Numbered from the stretch's first letter, positions 9,195-18,456 are shown. The stretch: 54,298 nucleotides of DNA from Sphingobium indicum BiD32 (GCF_000382885.1 NZ_CAVK010000129.1:1-54298), one strand, 5' to 3'. Notes: generated by a model from the sequence alone, not told the origin. Translations and numbers: made by a program.

Positions 9195-9941
9195 TTGTTT
9201 ACGGACAAATTTCTTAGGGATCGTCGCGGCGTCGAACTGGAAGTTCAGGAACGCGCTGTTCTGGAAAAAGCCATTTTCGAGATACGGACGATAGATGCGC
9301 GCAAGACTGTCGTGCAGGCTGGCGAAACCCTGTCCGTGAGCATGTTGTTGCTGGAAGGCTTCATGTGCCGTTATCTGGACGATCGCGAAGGTATGCGCCA
9401 ACTTGTCGCCGTGCAGGTGCCAGGTGATTTTCTGGACTTGCACGCCTACCCGCTTAAAATATTGGATCATGATGTCGCCAGCCTGACCGCCGCCACGATT
9501 GCAGTCATTCCGCACAAGGCGCTGGACGAAATCAATGCGGCCATGCCTGAACTTACGCGCAAGCTGTGGTTTTCTACGCTCCTCGACGCGGCGATGCACC
9601 GGGCGTGGCTGTTCCGCCTGGGGCGGCTGGATGCGGTTGGACGAGTGGCGCATTTTCTGTCCGAAACCAATGTCCGGCTGGTTTCCGCCGGCCTGAGCGA
9701 TGGGAACCGTTTTGTCCTTGGAATAACGCAAGCGGATATTTCGGAAATCTGTGGCATAACGAGTGTCCACGCCAATCGCGTGCTGCGGCAGTTACGGGAA
9801 GAGCGATTGTGCATCTTTCGCTCTTCCCTTGTGGAAATTCTCGACGTCGAGGGTCTGGCCCGCAGGGGCCAGTTCAATCCTGGCTATCTATACATCGAAA
9901 ATAAATCCGGTCGCACGGACATCGAAAGGCCAACATCATGA
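9195..9941 (+). CDS. Crp/Fnr family transcriptional regulator
   Basis: A 248-aa regulator with an N-terminal cyclic-nucleotide-binding-type beta barrel (VVQAGETLSVSMLLLEGFMC) and a C-terminal winged helix with the recognition helix in ISEICGITSVHANRVLRQL. The Fnr cysteine cluster is absent, so direct iron-sulfur oxygen sensing is unlikely. The start is a TTG at 9195 with GAAGGG a few bases before it; I see no better in-frame ATG. It is divergent from katE and overlaps the next small gene by 4 bp (ATGA). A role in stress control is plausible from its position only. Confidence 0.85.
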   Translation: MFTDKFLRDRRGVELEVQERAVLEKAIFEIRTIDARKTVVQAGETLSVSMLLLEGFMCRYLDDREGMRQLVAVQVPGDFLDLHAYPLKILDHDVASLTAATIAVIPHKALDEINAAMPELTRKLWFSTLLDAAMHRAWLFRLGRLDAVGRVAHFLSETNVRLVSAGLSDGNRFVLGITQADISEICGITSVHANRVLRQLREERLCIFRSSLVEILDVEGLARRGQFNPGYLYIENKSGRTDIERPTS

Positions 9942-10129
9942 TACCCCCAGAAGATTCCGGTGTTCAATCGCTGCCCGGTAAGGCGAGCGTGGAAGAAGGG
10001 CTTGTCCTGCTGGATGGGCCAGATGGTGTCGCGGTCACCATGACAGCGTATGCCGCATTGGAAACTGGCAAAAGTCTACTCGAAGCGGCTAGGTTGATTG
10101 AAGAAAAATCGCACAATGACAAATTATAA
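9938..10129 (+). CDS. Small acidic protein coupled to the Crp/Fnr gene
   Basis: A 63-aa acidic protein whose ATG overlaps the stop of the regulator gene (ATGA), which argues that it is translated. The C-terminal half (AYAALETGKSLLEAARLIEE) is a predicted amphipathic helix; there is no signal peptide or cysteine. I do not recognise a family. It could modulate the regulator or be independent of it. Confidence rests on the coupling and codon pattern, not on homology. Confidence 0.6.
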   Translation: MIPPEDSGVQSLPGKASVEEGLVLLDGPDGVAVTMTAYAALETGKSLLEAARLIEEKSHNDKL

Positions 10130-10644
10130 AAAACCGACTTTCGCACAATAATTACATGGTTTAAGTCAAATTTCCCTGACCAACCAAATTTTGAAAATAA
10201 TTGATCAGAATTAAAGTTGGCGCAGCGTTTGGTCTTCAAAATAGCAGACTGTTCACTCTTGGGGATGCAAATTGGCCAGTTGAATGGCCATTAAGGGGCG
10301 ACTTGCGACCGGCGGCCTTATCGACGCCCCTTAAAACGGGAACGCCCGCCCCTGGGGAGTTTGCTGCCTTGCGGGTCAGCGGCATTCGCCATTTCAGTCG
10401 GATGGTCTGATAGCTTGCCACAGCGATGGCGCAGAATTGAAGTTAGCGCGCCAGCAGTAGAAGGAGAGCGGCGTCAGTGACGATAAAGTCGGTTGTGACG
10501 GACCAATGAACTTTCTCAGTCTCCAAAAATCCTCCCCAGAGCGCCAAATCCCACGTTCAAAGACAGATGCATCACGACTTCCCGGACCAAAGTCGGATGT
10601 CGGGAGTTATAGGTTGTGCGCGTGTAATGATCTTGGAGATGTGC
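10130..10644. other. Intergenic region, AT-richer than its surroundings
   Basis: About 500 bp between the small protein gene and the KaiC-like gene. Short open frames on both strands have no recognisable content. The first part (to about 10,260) is clearly richer in A and T, as expected for promoter DNA. One perfect inverted repeat at 10,291-10,334 is listed separately. No RNA gene was recognised. Confidence 0.5.
10291..10334. repeat. Perfect 10-bp inverted repeat
   Basis: TTAAGGGGCG and CGCCCCTTAA are separated by 24 bp. The arms are an exact reverse complement. It lies midway between two genes and could be a hairpin terminator for the upstream gene pair or an operator for kaiC. Just before it, two copies of the palindromic TGGCCA are 6 bp apart. 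Confidence 0.5.
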
Positions 10645-12156
10645 GTGACGTTTGATGAGCAACTACCTGCGATGGTTTCTACCGGGACTGCCGGACTCGA
10701 TGAGATTCTCAACGGCGGCCTTACTCCTGAGCGAATGTATCTAGTCGAAGGTACGCCGGGGACCGGCAAGACCACGCTCGGCCTCGGCTTCCTGCTCGCG
10801 GGCGCGGACGTAGGTGACATTAGTCTTTACATTACGTTGGCCGAAACTGAGGTCGAATTACGCGCTGTCGGCAAATCGCACGGTTGGTCGCTCGACAAGC
10901 TGCAGCTTTTTGAAATGGTCCCGGCAGACGGTTTTACCGAAGATCATGAACAGACATTGCTGCATCCGAGTGAGGTCGAACTCGGCGAAACGGTCCGCAA
11001 TATCATGGCCAAGGTTGATGAGCTGCGGCCCGCGCGTGTTGTGCTCGACAGCCTCTCGGAGCTACGCCTGCTCGCGCAAAGTCCGATCCGCTACCGGCGC
11101 CAGATTCTCGCGCTCAAGCATTTCTTCTCCACCCGGGCCTGCACCGTCCTGGTGCTCGATGATAAGGGCGCGAGCGGAAGCGACCTGCAGCTCCACAGTA
11201 TCGCGCACGGGGTCATCTCGCTCGATCAGTCGCTTGCGGGGTTCGGCGGGCAGAGGCGGCGGCTGCATGTCGTCAAGATGCGCGGCGTACAATTCCGTGG
11301 CGGCTACCATGACTTCGAGATCATGCGCGGCGGGCTCTGTGTTTTTCCGCGCCTGATCGCCGGAGATCATGACACCATCGACGGCGGCGCAGCGATGACG
11401 ACCGGTTCGGACGAACTCGACACCCTGCTCGGCGGTGGCCTGGTTCCGGGGACCGCCACCTTGCTGACCGGACCGGCCGGGGTCGGCAAAACGACCGCCT
11501 CGGTGCAATGCATGGTCGCTGCGCTCGATCGTGGTGAGCGCGCCGCCTATTTCCTGTTCGACGAACGTGTACCGACGCTGATGGCGCGCAGCGCTGCGCT
11601 CGGCATGGACCTCAAGCCTTTTCTCGACAACGGTCCGCTGACCCTAAGGGCAATCGATCCCGCCGAAATGTCGCCTGGGGAATTCGCTGGCGCGGTCCGG
11701 TCAGCTGTCGAGGAAGATGGCGCCCGCATCGTCGTGATCGACAGCCTCAACGCCTATCTTCAGTCGATGCCGAACGAGCAGTTCCTCGTCCTGCAGATGC
11801 ATGAGATGCTGAGCTATCTTGGCCAGAAGGGCGTCATCAGCCTGCTCATTCTTGGGCTGCACGGCGTCACTGGAGACATCCGCACCGATGTCGATCTGAG
11901 CTATTTGTCCGATACTGTCGTCCAGCTGCGTTATTTTGAGGCGCATGGCGAGGTCCGCCAGGCAATATCCGTCATCAAAACGCGCACAGCGCGGCACGAA
12001 CGGACGATCCGCGAATTTCAGATCGGCAGCAGCGGGTTGCAACTCGGCGACCCACTTAGGCAATTCCAGGGCGTGCTGACGGGTGTCCCAACCTTTTCGG
12101 GCGAGGCGAATACATTGCTGGCGAGCCAGACGGATCCGGATACTCCTCGCGGATAG
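10645..12156 (+). CDS. KaiC-like double RecA-domain ATPase
   Basis: About 503 aa with two tandem RecA/KaiC domains. Walker A of the first is VEGTPGTGKTT and of the second LTGPAGVGKTT; Walker B strands are RVVLDSLSELR and IVVIDSLNAYL. The acidic pair that follows the first Walker motif is AE in domain 1 (YITLAETEVEL) and DE in domain 2 (LFDERVPTL). At the position of the cyanobacterial Ser431-Thr432 phosphosites the sequence reads SYLSDT, so only one hydroxyl residue is retained. I prefer GTG 10,645, spaced behind a GGAG; ATG 10,639 is also possible. It ends 1 bp before the hybrid kinase gene. No kaiA or kaiB is nearby, so a clock role is not implied; a signalling ATPase is likelier. Confidence 0.85.
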   Translation: MTFDEQLPAMVSTGTAGLDEILNGGLTPERMYLVEGTPGTGKTTLGLGFLLAGADVGDISLYITLAETEVELRAVGKSHGWSLDKLQLFEMVPADGFTEDHEQTLLHPSEVELGETVRNIMAKVDELRPARVVLDSLSELRLLAQSPIRYRRQILALKHFFSTRACTVLVLDDKGASGSDLQLHSIAHGVISLDQSLAGFGGQRRRLHVVKMRGVQFRGGYHDFEIMRGGLCVFPRLIAGDHDTIDGGAAMTTGSDELDTLLGGGLVPGTATLLTGPAGVGKTTASVQCMVAALDRGERAAYFLFDERVPTLMARSAALGMDLKPFLDNGPLTLRAIDPAEMSPGEFAGAVRSAVEEDGARIVVIDSLNAYLQSMPNEQFLVLQMHEMLSYLGQKGVISLLILGLHGVTGDIRTDVDLSYLSDTVVQLRYFEAHGEVRQAISVIKTRTARHERTIREFQIGSSGLQLGDPLRQFQGVLTGVPTFSGEANTLLASQTDPDTPRG

Positions 12157-12157
12157 A

Positions 12158-15100
12158 ATGAACGACCTTGTCCTGATCCTTGCGCCGCGTGGCCGCGATG
12201 CCGCAATTGCCGCTGGCCTGCTCGGCCGTCACGCCATCGCCGCGCGAATCTGCACGGATGTGCGCGACCTTGCCGAGCATCTTGATGAAGGTGTCGGTGC
12301 GGTCCTGCTCACCGAAGAAGCACTTGTCGGGGCCAACGCCTCGGAGATTGCTGGCTGGGTGGCCGGGCAGGAAAGCTGGTCGGACATTCCGTTCGTGGTG
12401 TTAGGTAACGGTTCGCGCACGCCGCGCACGGTCGCCGCGACCGAGCGGCTTGCCGAGCTTGGCAATGTCGTTCTGCTCGAGCGTCCGCTCCACGCCGAGG
12501 CGATGCTCGGCGCGATCCGTTCTTCGCTCAAAGCGCGCGCGCGGCAGTTCGAGGTGCGCGATTCCGCACGTTTGAGCGCGGCGCAGAACCGCATCCTCGC
12601 GCTTGCCGTCGAGGCCGCGCCGCTCACCACCACCCTAGAGGCAATTGTCCGCGAGGTCGAAACCCTGTCAACTTTTGGCGTGATCGGATCGATCCTGCTG
12701 CTGAGTGAAGACGGTAGTCGCCTACGCCATGGTGCGGGGCCGAGTCTGCCGGCTGCCTATAAAGACGCAATCGACGGCATCGAGGTTGGACCTGCAGTAG
12801 GCTCCTGCGGTACTGCGGTGTATCGCAAGGAGCCGGTGTTCGCTGCCGATATCTCTTCCGATCCGCTTTGGGTCGATTTTCGCGATTTGGCGCTGGCGCA
12901 TGGCCTGCGTGCCTGCTGGTCCGTCCCGATCACTTCAGTCGAAGGCGAGATTCTGGGCACGTTCGCCATGTACCACAGCGAGCCGCGCGAGCCGGTCGCG
13001 ACAGACCTCATCATCGTAGACTTCGTGGTGCGCACCGCCGGCATCGTCATCGCACGGACGCGGGCCGAGGATAATCTTCGCGCCAGCGAGGCCCGCTATC
13101 GCCAGATCGTCGAAGGGGCGGACGAATTCGCCATCGTGTCGCTCGACCCGGTCGGCACGATCACCGGATGGAGTAGCGGCGCCACACGTCTGCTGGGTTA
13201 TTCGGCAAGCGAGGCGCTCGGCCAGACTGGTGGCCTGTTCTTCACGCCCGAGGACCAGGCCGCGAATGTGCCGGCGCAGGAAATGGCGCGGGCGACAGCG
13301 AAGGGCCGTGCCGTCAACGAGCGATGGCATGTGCGGAAAGATGGTCGTCGATTCTGGGCCTCAGGTCTCACCATGCCGCTCGCCGAACGTGACGGCGGCT
13401 ACGTCACCATCTTTCGCGATCGCACCGCCGAGCATGAAGCCGAAGCAGCGCTGCGCGAAAGCGAGGCACGCCTGCGCTTTTTTGGGGTATTGGAAGAGCG
13501 ACTGTTCAGCGCGGCTACAGCCGACGATGCGATGCGGGCGGCAGCCGAAATGTTGGGGCAGCAGATCAATGCCTCCCGTTGCGCCTATGCCGATGTCGAC
13601 GCCGACAATGATCGCTTCTGGATCCGCAACGACTATACAGCGCCAGGCATCGCGACCTCGGCCGGAATCTATAGCCTCGAACTGTTCGGCCCGCGCGCTG
13701 CCGCCGAACTGCGGCGGGGGCAAACCCTGATCGTCCGCGACGTGGCGGGCGAGCTCGGTGCCGATGAAGGGCGCGCGATGTTCCAATCGATCGGCATCGA
13801 GGCGATCGTCTGCTGCCCACTTGTAAAGCAAGGCCAGCTGGCCGCGATGATGGCAGTACATCAGGATGTCGCGCGCGATTGGAGTCTGAGCGAGATCGCC
13901 CTGATTCGTGAGGTTGTCGAGCGCTGCTGGGCGCATGTCGAACGTGTCGGCGCCGAGGCGCGGCTGCGAGAGAGCGAGGAGCGGCTGCGCCTTGCCGTTG
14001 AAAACGCCGAGATTGGCTTTTGGGATGTCGATGTCGTCAACGACCTGCTGATCTGGCCTACTCGAACCAAGGCCATGTTCGGGATTTCCGCCGATGTCCC
14101 GGTCACAATGGCAGACTTTTACGCGGGCTTGCATCCCGACGACCTTGAAGCGACGACTGCAGCCTATCTGGCGGCTGCCGACCCTGTGCAGCGTGCACTT
14201 TACGAGGTCGATTATCGCACCGTCGGAAAGGAAGACGGCGTGCTGCGCTGGGTGGCTGCAAAGGGGCGTGGTGTGTTCGATGCCTTGGGGCGCTGTCTGC
14301 GTGTCGCCGGCACCGCGCTCGACATCACCGCGCGCAAGCAGGCCGAGGAGGCCCTGCGCGACCTCAATGCAACGCTCGAAACCCGGATCGCGGAGGCAAT
14401 CGCGGAGCGCGAGGCAGCGCATGAGGCACTGCGCCAAAGTCAGAAAATGGAGGCGATGGGCCAACTGACCGGAGGAGTTGCGCACGACTTTAACAATCTA
14501 CTTACCCCGATCGTTGGTTCATTGGACATGCTCCAACGTAAGGGGGTCGGAACCGAGCGTGAGCAGCGCTTGATCGCGGGTGCGGCGCAGTCCGCCGAAC
14601 GCGCTCGAGTGCTGGTGCAGCGTCTACTCGCCTTCGCGCGGCGCCAGCCATTGCAATCTGTCGCCGTCGATATCGCCCTGCTGGTCGCCGGGATGGGCGA
14701 TCTCGTCGAAAGCACCACCGGGCCTCAGATCAAGGTCGTAGTCAATGTCGCCAGCGACCTGCCGTCGGCCAGAGCTGATCCCAATCAGCTCGAAATGGCG
14801 CTGTTGAACCTCTCGGTGAACGCGCGCGACGCCATGCCCGATGGCGGAACACTGCGCATCTCGGCGAGGGCTGAGCCAGTAGGCGCAAACCATCGCTCCG
14901 GCCTTTCCCCGGGAGAATATATTCGAATCTCTGTCGCCGACACAGGGTCAGGCATGGATGAGGTTACGCTCGCCCGCGCGATCGAGCCCTTTTTCTCGAC
15001 CAAGGGGATCGGCAAGGGCACTGGCCTTGGCTTGTCGATGGTGCATGGCCTGGTCTCGCAGCTAGGCGGCGGTCTTACCATCCAAAGCCGACTCGACATG

Positions 15101-15535
15101 GGTACCAACATCGAACTCTGGCTCCCTGTTAGCGCAACACGTGCCGAGGGAGTGCCGGATCACCAGCGTGCCGCAGCCGGCGCCACGCATCAAGGCGTGG
15201 CACTGCTCGTCGATGACGAGGAAATGGTTCGCATGAGCACAGCCGATATGCTTGCAGAGCTCGGCTATGCCATAATCGAAGCCAATTCAGCGGAGGAAGC
15301 GCTACGGCTGCTGGATAGCGGTACGCTCGTCGACATTGTCGTGACTGACCATCTCATGCCCGGCATGACGGGTACCGACCTCGCCCTACGCGTCCGGTTG
15401 GCGCGGCCGCAACTGCCGATCCTGCTCGTATCAGGATATGCCGAACTCGAAGGCATCGATGCCAAACTTCCGCGGCTGACCAAACCATTTCGAAAGGATG
15501 AGCTTGCAGCGACGCTCACTTCGCTACTCCATTAG
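12158..15535 (+). CDS. Soluble hybrid histidine kinase (GAF-PAS-GAF-PAS-HisKA-HATPase-REC)
   Basis: About 1125 aa with no membrane segment, so a cytosolic sensor. An N-terminal receiver-like region (about 1-120) is followed by GAF (150-305), PAS (310-430, IVEGADEFAIVSLDPVGTIT), a second GAF (440-590) and a PAS_3 domain (605-735). The kinase H-box is GQLTGGVAHDFNNLLTPI with His776. ATP-binding N and G boxes follow (NLSVNARDAMPDGG, GKGTGLGLSMVHGL). The C-terminal receiver has Asp1064 in VTDHLMPGMTG. The start ATG is 1 bp after the KaiC stop; the pair must be co-transcribed. A ligand cannot be read from the sequence; the PAS domains lack an obvious LOV cysteine motif. Confidence 0.9.
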   Translation: MNDLVLILAPRGRDAAIAAGLLGRHAIAARICTDVRDLAEHLDEGVGAVLLTEEALVGANASEIAGWVAGQESWSDIPFVVLGNGSRTPRTVAATERLAELGNVVLLERPLHAEAMLGAIRSSLKARARQFEVRDSARLSAAQNRILALAVEAAPLTTTLEAIVREVETLSTFGVIGSILLLSEDGSRLRHGAGPSLPAAYKDAIDGIEVGPAVGSCGTAVYRKEPVFAADISSDPLWVDFRDLALAHGLRACWSVPITSVEGEILGTFAMYHSEPREPVATDLIIVDFVVRTAGIVIARTRAEDNLRASEARYRQIVEGADEFAIVSLDPVGTITGWSSGATRLLGYSASEALGQTGGLFFTPEDQAANVPAQEMARATAKGRAVNERWHVRKDGRRFWASGLTMPLAERDGGYVTIFRDRTAEHEAEAALRESEARLRFFGVLEERLFSAATADDAMRAAAEMLGQQINASRCAYADVDADNDRFWIRNDYTAPGIATSAGIYSLELFGPRAAAELRRGQTLIVRDVAGELGADEGRAMFQSIGIEAIVCCPLVKQGQLAAMMAVHQDVARDWSLSEIALIREVVERCWAHVERVGAEARLRESEERLRLAVENAEIGFWDVDVVNDLLIWPTRTKAMFGISADVPVTMADFYAGLHPDDLEATTAAYLAAADPVQRALYEVDYRTVGKEDGVLRWVAAKGRGVFDALGRCLRVAGTALDITARKQAEEALRDLNATLETRIAEAIAEREAAHEALRQSQKMEAMGQLTGGVAHDFNNLLTPIVGSLDMLQRKGVGTEREQRLIAGAAQSAERARVLVQRLLAFARRQPLQSVAVDIALLVAGMGDLVESTTGPQIKVVVNVASDLPSARADPNQLEMALLNLSVNARDAMPDGGTLRISARAEPVGANHRSGLSPGEYIRISVADTGSGMDEVTLARAIEPFFSTKGIGKGTGLGLSMVHGLVSQLGGGLTIQSRLDMGTNIELWLPVSATRAEGVPDHQRAAAGATHQGVALLVDDEEMVRMSTADMLAELGYAIIEANSAEEALRLLDSGTLVDIVVTDHLMPGMTGTDLALRVRLARPQLPILLVSGYAELEGIDAKLPRLTKPFRKDELAATLTSLLH

Positions 15536-15906
15536 ATGTCCGGTCAAACGGCAACAGACAGCGTCGTCGACCGGCTGGTTTGCGTGAGACAAATGACGGA
15601 TTTTAGCACGAACGGTCGCTCATGACATTATTGCTAAACGTCGTGAGTTGGTCGACTGCTGCGGCAGATTTCTAGCCGATAACCGGCAACGCGCGTTCGA
15701 ACGCCTATTCCATCGACGGGACCGCATTCTGCCAAACCCGGCGAAAAAAGCGATAGTTCCACCAATCCGTCAGCGTTTTAAAATATTTGGTATCGTTACA
15801 ACGGATCCGTCGCTCTCCACCGATGGCATGGTTAAACCAAGCCCTTGATCCATAATTTTGTCATGACAACCACATAAAATGCTGGAGTCGAACGCGATTC
15901 AGGCCA
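15536..15906. other. Intergenic region between convergent genes
   Basis: The hybrid kinase and the Rieske oxygenase gene converge here. I see no supported reading frame, RNA gene or strong hairpin; the short plus-strand frame in the middle is basic and unrecognisable. The region becomes AT-rich towards 15,780-15,890. Confidence 0.5.
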
Positions 15907-16944
15907 TCAGCCCCGCTCATCCCGCACCAGCCGCTCGACAAGGCGGTTGAAGAGCGTGACGCCCCGATCATGTGCCGTTGGCATGATCGCGTCACTCGGA
16001 CTCTCGGCGATAACGCGATTCTGGGCTTCGATCATTATTTTGTCTTCGCCAAAAGCCATCGCAGCGAGCTGCATCATTCTATCGCGCATGGCTTCATCGC
16101 CGTGCCCGCAATGCGGACCCCAGCTGAAGAAATAGCGGGCGGTGCCATCGGTCAGCGGAGTGACAGCCTGGCTGGTAAAATTGCGCCCGCTGATAGCCTC
16201 ATCGAAGTCAGGGGAGCCAAAATCGAGCGCCGCAGCAGTTCCGGCTGAAAAGCTGGCAGCCTCCATGAGTAGCACGCCCGGCAGCAGGAACTCATAAGTC
16301 ATGTAGTTGTCGAACCGCTCGACAGAGTCGCGGTTCCGAACATCGGGCGCGTTCTCCGTCCAGCGTGAGACGCGCACGCCGCGTTCAATCGGGGTAATGT
16401 CGGGCAGGCGTTCGGCGAAGGACGGCCCGGCTTGAAAGCTGGCGGCATGGACGTATGTCAGGTGGCTGAAATCGAGCAGGTTGTCGCAGATGAGTCTGGC
16501 CTCCGCTGCATAGTCGAGATGCCCGTGTCCAAGGAGGAAGCGGCCGTCATCATAGCCCACAGCTGGGGGAATCAGGCTTTCTTCGGCCTGTGCCGGATCG
16601 CCCATCCAGACCCAAACCCAGCTGTGCCGGACGGCCACGGGGTAGGCCCGGACCCGCGCTTGCGGCGGCACCTTGTCCTGCCCCGGAATCTCTAGCACGT
16701 CGCCATCGGCCCCGAAGAGCAGACCATGGTACATGCATCGCAGGTTAGCGCCTTCGCAGCGCCCGAGCGACAAGGGCGCAAGACGATGGACGCAGCGGTC
16801 TTCCAGCGCATGAACCACGCCATCACCATCGCGCCACAGCACGATCCGATCCCCCAATATCCGTAGTGCCATTGGCTCAGCCTCGGCGAGCTCCATATCC
16901 CAGGCGGCGACGTACCAGCAGTTGCGAACATAGATCATTGGCAT
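15907..16944 (-). CDS. Rieske non-haem iron oxygenase, alpha subunit (VanA/DdmC-like)
   Basis: 345 aa. The Rieske [2Fe-2S] motif is CVHRLAPLS ... CMYHG. The mononuclear iron facial triad region is ICDNLLDFSHLTYVHAA (Asp and two His). Length and arrangement fit single-component oxygenases of the vanillate O-demethylase and dicamba monooxygenase group, which hydroxylate or demethylate aromatic compounds using electrons from a separate reductase. No reductase or ferredoxin gene is next to it. It lies 16 bp after the second Rieske gene, so they form an operon. The substrate cannot be named. Confidence 0.9.
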   Translation of the reverse strand: MPMIYVRNCWYVAAWDMELAEAEPMALRILGDRIVLWRDGDGVVHALEDRCVHRLAPLSLGRCEGANLRCMYHGLLFGADGDVLEIPGQDKVPPQARVRAYPVAVRHSWVWVWMGDPAQAEESLIPPAVGYDDGRFLLGHGHLDYAAEARLICDNLLDFSHLTYVHAASFQAGPSFAERLPDITPIERGVRVSRWTENAPDVRNRDSVERFDNYMTYEFLLPGVLLMEAASFSAGTAAALDFGSPDFDEAISGRNFTSQAVTPLTDGTARYFFSWGPHCGHGDEAMRDRMMQLAAMAFGEDKIMIEAQNRVIAESPSDAIMPTAHDRGVTLFNRLVERLVRDERG

Positions 16945-16960
16945 TTTCTCCGCATCGTCC

Positions 16961-18001
16961 TCATGCGTCAGCGCGTTCGGCGTCCATCATTTTCTGCAGG
17001 ACACGTCTGCCCAAAACGGCGGTGCCATCACTCTTCAACATCAGTTCGGGCGGGAGCTCATCCATCGTGCGGATGATCTTCTCGATCTCGACCGTGGCGA
17101 ACATGTCTTCTGCTAGCACTGGCTTGAGGTACTCGATCATCTCGTCGACCCCTTTGTGGTCGATTGATCCCATCGCGAAGAAGTAGTTGGTGGTATAGCG
17201 CTTGGCCGGGGTGACCGCGTGCCACACGCGCGAGGAATTGAGCACCTCTCCGGCGCATGGATGTCCTTCCGAGACCAGCATTTCGCCGATGCCCGCGTGG
17301 AAGCCAGGGAAGTGGAAATCCATACCGGAAACCCGGTCGATCGGTCCGTCAAAATCGATCCGCCCTTCGGACACGGCCTGACGCTTCGTGTTGCGCATGA
17401 TTCGACGGCTGCGAACGCGGCGTTCGTTTGTGTCGCGCTCTTCGGGCGTTGCCGCATCGTCCGGCGTTCCGATCGAGGAAGAATGCAGATATCCCAAGTG
17501 GGTGAGATCGAGCAGGTTGTCGTTAAGCAGCTGATAGCGGCCATCTACCTCGTGATAGTAGAACGGCTCACTCCGGTAGCCATCGAGACCGAAGCCGATC
17601 TCTTCCATGTCCGGAATGAGAGACGGGTCAGCCTTCCCGGCATCGCCTGGCCAGATCCATGCCCACAGGCCGCGCTCGACGAGCGGGTAGCTGCGGATCG
17701 AGTAGACGCCGGGGACGGATTGCTGGCTCGGCACAAATGTGCACTTGCCGCCGGAATCGAAAGTGATCCCGTGATAGCCGCACTGAACGGCGTCCCCCAC
17801 ACGCTTGCTTGCGCCGAGCGGGTAGTGGCGGTGCGGGCAGCGCCCTTCGACTGCGACGGCGGTGCCGTCGGCCTTGCGGTAGAGTACGACCGGCTGGTTG
17901 AGTATCCAGCGCGACAGCAGCGCCTCGCCGATCTCGCTCGTGAAGGCTGCGACATACCAGCCGTTGCGCGGGGCATAACTTCCTTCGCTGAAAGGGTACA
18001 T
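16961..18001 (-). CDS. Rieske non-haem iron oxygenase, second alpha subunit
   Basis: About 346 aa. The Rieske motif is CPHRHYPLG ... CGYHGITF; the iron triad region is LLNDNLLDLTHLGYLHSSS. It is clearly related to its neighbour but divergent, so each may handle a different step or substrate. I choose the start MYPFSEGS (18,001), which matches the family N-terminus; MRASF (18,016) is also in frame. The gene sits about 50 bp after the end of a TonB-receptor remnant, the usual order for uptake plus degradation of an aromatic ligand in sphingomonads. Confidence 0.9.
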   Translation of the reverse strand: MYPFSEGSYAPRNGWYVAAFTSEIGEALLSRWILNQPVVLYRKADGTAVAVEGRCPHRHYPLGASKRVGDAVQCGYHGITFDSGGKCTFVPSQQSVPGVYSIRSYPLVERGLWAWIWPGDAGKADPSLIPDMEEIGFGLDGYRSEPFYYHEVDGRYQLLNDNLLDLTHLGYLHSSSIGTPDDAATPEERDTNERRVRSRRIMRNTKRQAVSEGRIDFDGPIDRVSGMDFHFPGFHAGIGEMLVSEGHPCAGEVLNSSRVWHAVTPAKRYTTNYFFAMGSIDHKGVDEMIEYLKPVLAEDMFATVEIEKIIRTMDELPPELMLKSDGTAVLGRRVLQKMMDAERADA

Positions 18002-18053
18002 AAAACTTGCTCGCATTGGGCGCGGACTGGAGGGTTCCAGCCAACGCAGGTTG

Positions 18054-18398
18054 TTAAAAGCGGCGCCGGATGCTGACAGACCATTCGCGCGGACTCCCGA
18101 CGACGGCAGTCGCCAGGTCAAGGTTGGCCACGTTCTCGGCGGCACCGACAAAGGCGTCCAGATCAAGGATGCTGGTCTGGTTGCGCGCTTCGAACAATTG
18201 CGTGGGCATCGCGGTGATTGCCTGCGGTATATCCTGCAGGCGCTGTTCGAGAAATTGCGCCGTGACGATGATCTCTTGGGTAGTCAGTGGCATTGTGTCC
18301 ACAAGCGCTTGGTCATCAGCAGCGCTTGCCGCCGTAGGAACAAGCGTCATGAGCGTCAGTAGCGAGCCATTCGCCAGCCGTGAAATGGGCTTTTTCAT
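18054..18398 (-). pseudogene. TonB-dependent receptor, internally deleted remnant
   Basis: A 114-codon frame that has both ends of a TonB receptor and almost nothing between. Residues 1-27 are a signal peptide (MKKPISRLANGSLLTLMTLV..., cut after ASA). The TonB box/plug start follows: EIIVTAQFLEQRLQDIPQAI. It then jumps to a C-terminal outer-membrane strand, SPREWSVSIRRRF with the required terminal Phe. Intact receptors of this type are about 700-800 aa, so some 600-700 residues of plug and barrel are missing without a frameshift. It cannot form a barrel. Its promoter faces the TetR gene and may still drive the Rieske operon. Confidence 0.85.
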
Positions 18399-18428
18399 CC
18401 AGGTTCTCCCATCGCAGCGCTTCTTGTC

Positions 18429-18456
18429 GAACACCGTTAGACGAACACTGTTAGAC
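18429..18456. promoter_or_regulatory. Tandem 14-bp repeat, candidate TetR operator
   Basis: GAACACCGTTAGAC is followed directly by GAACACTGTTAGAC (13 of 14 identical). It lies between the divergent starts of the TonB-receptor remnant (18,398) and the TetR gene (18,487), where an autoregulatory TetR operator is expected. The AACACTGTT core is nearly self-complementary. Binding is inferred. Confidence 0.65.

Noticed and set aside
10645..12156. Reading the KaiC-like gene as part of a circadian clock
   Set aside because: No kaiA or kaiB in the window and only one of the two phosphosite hydroxyls is kept; a signalling ATPase is safer.
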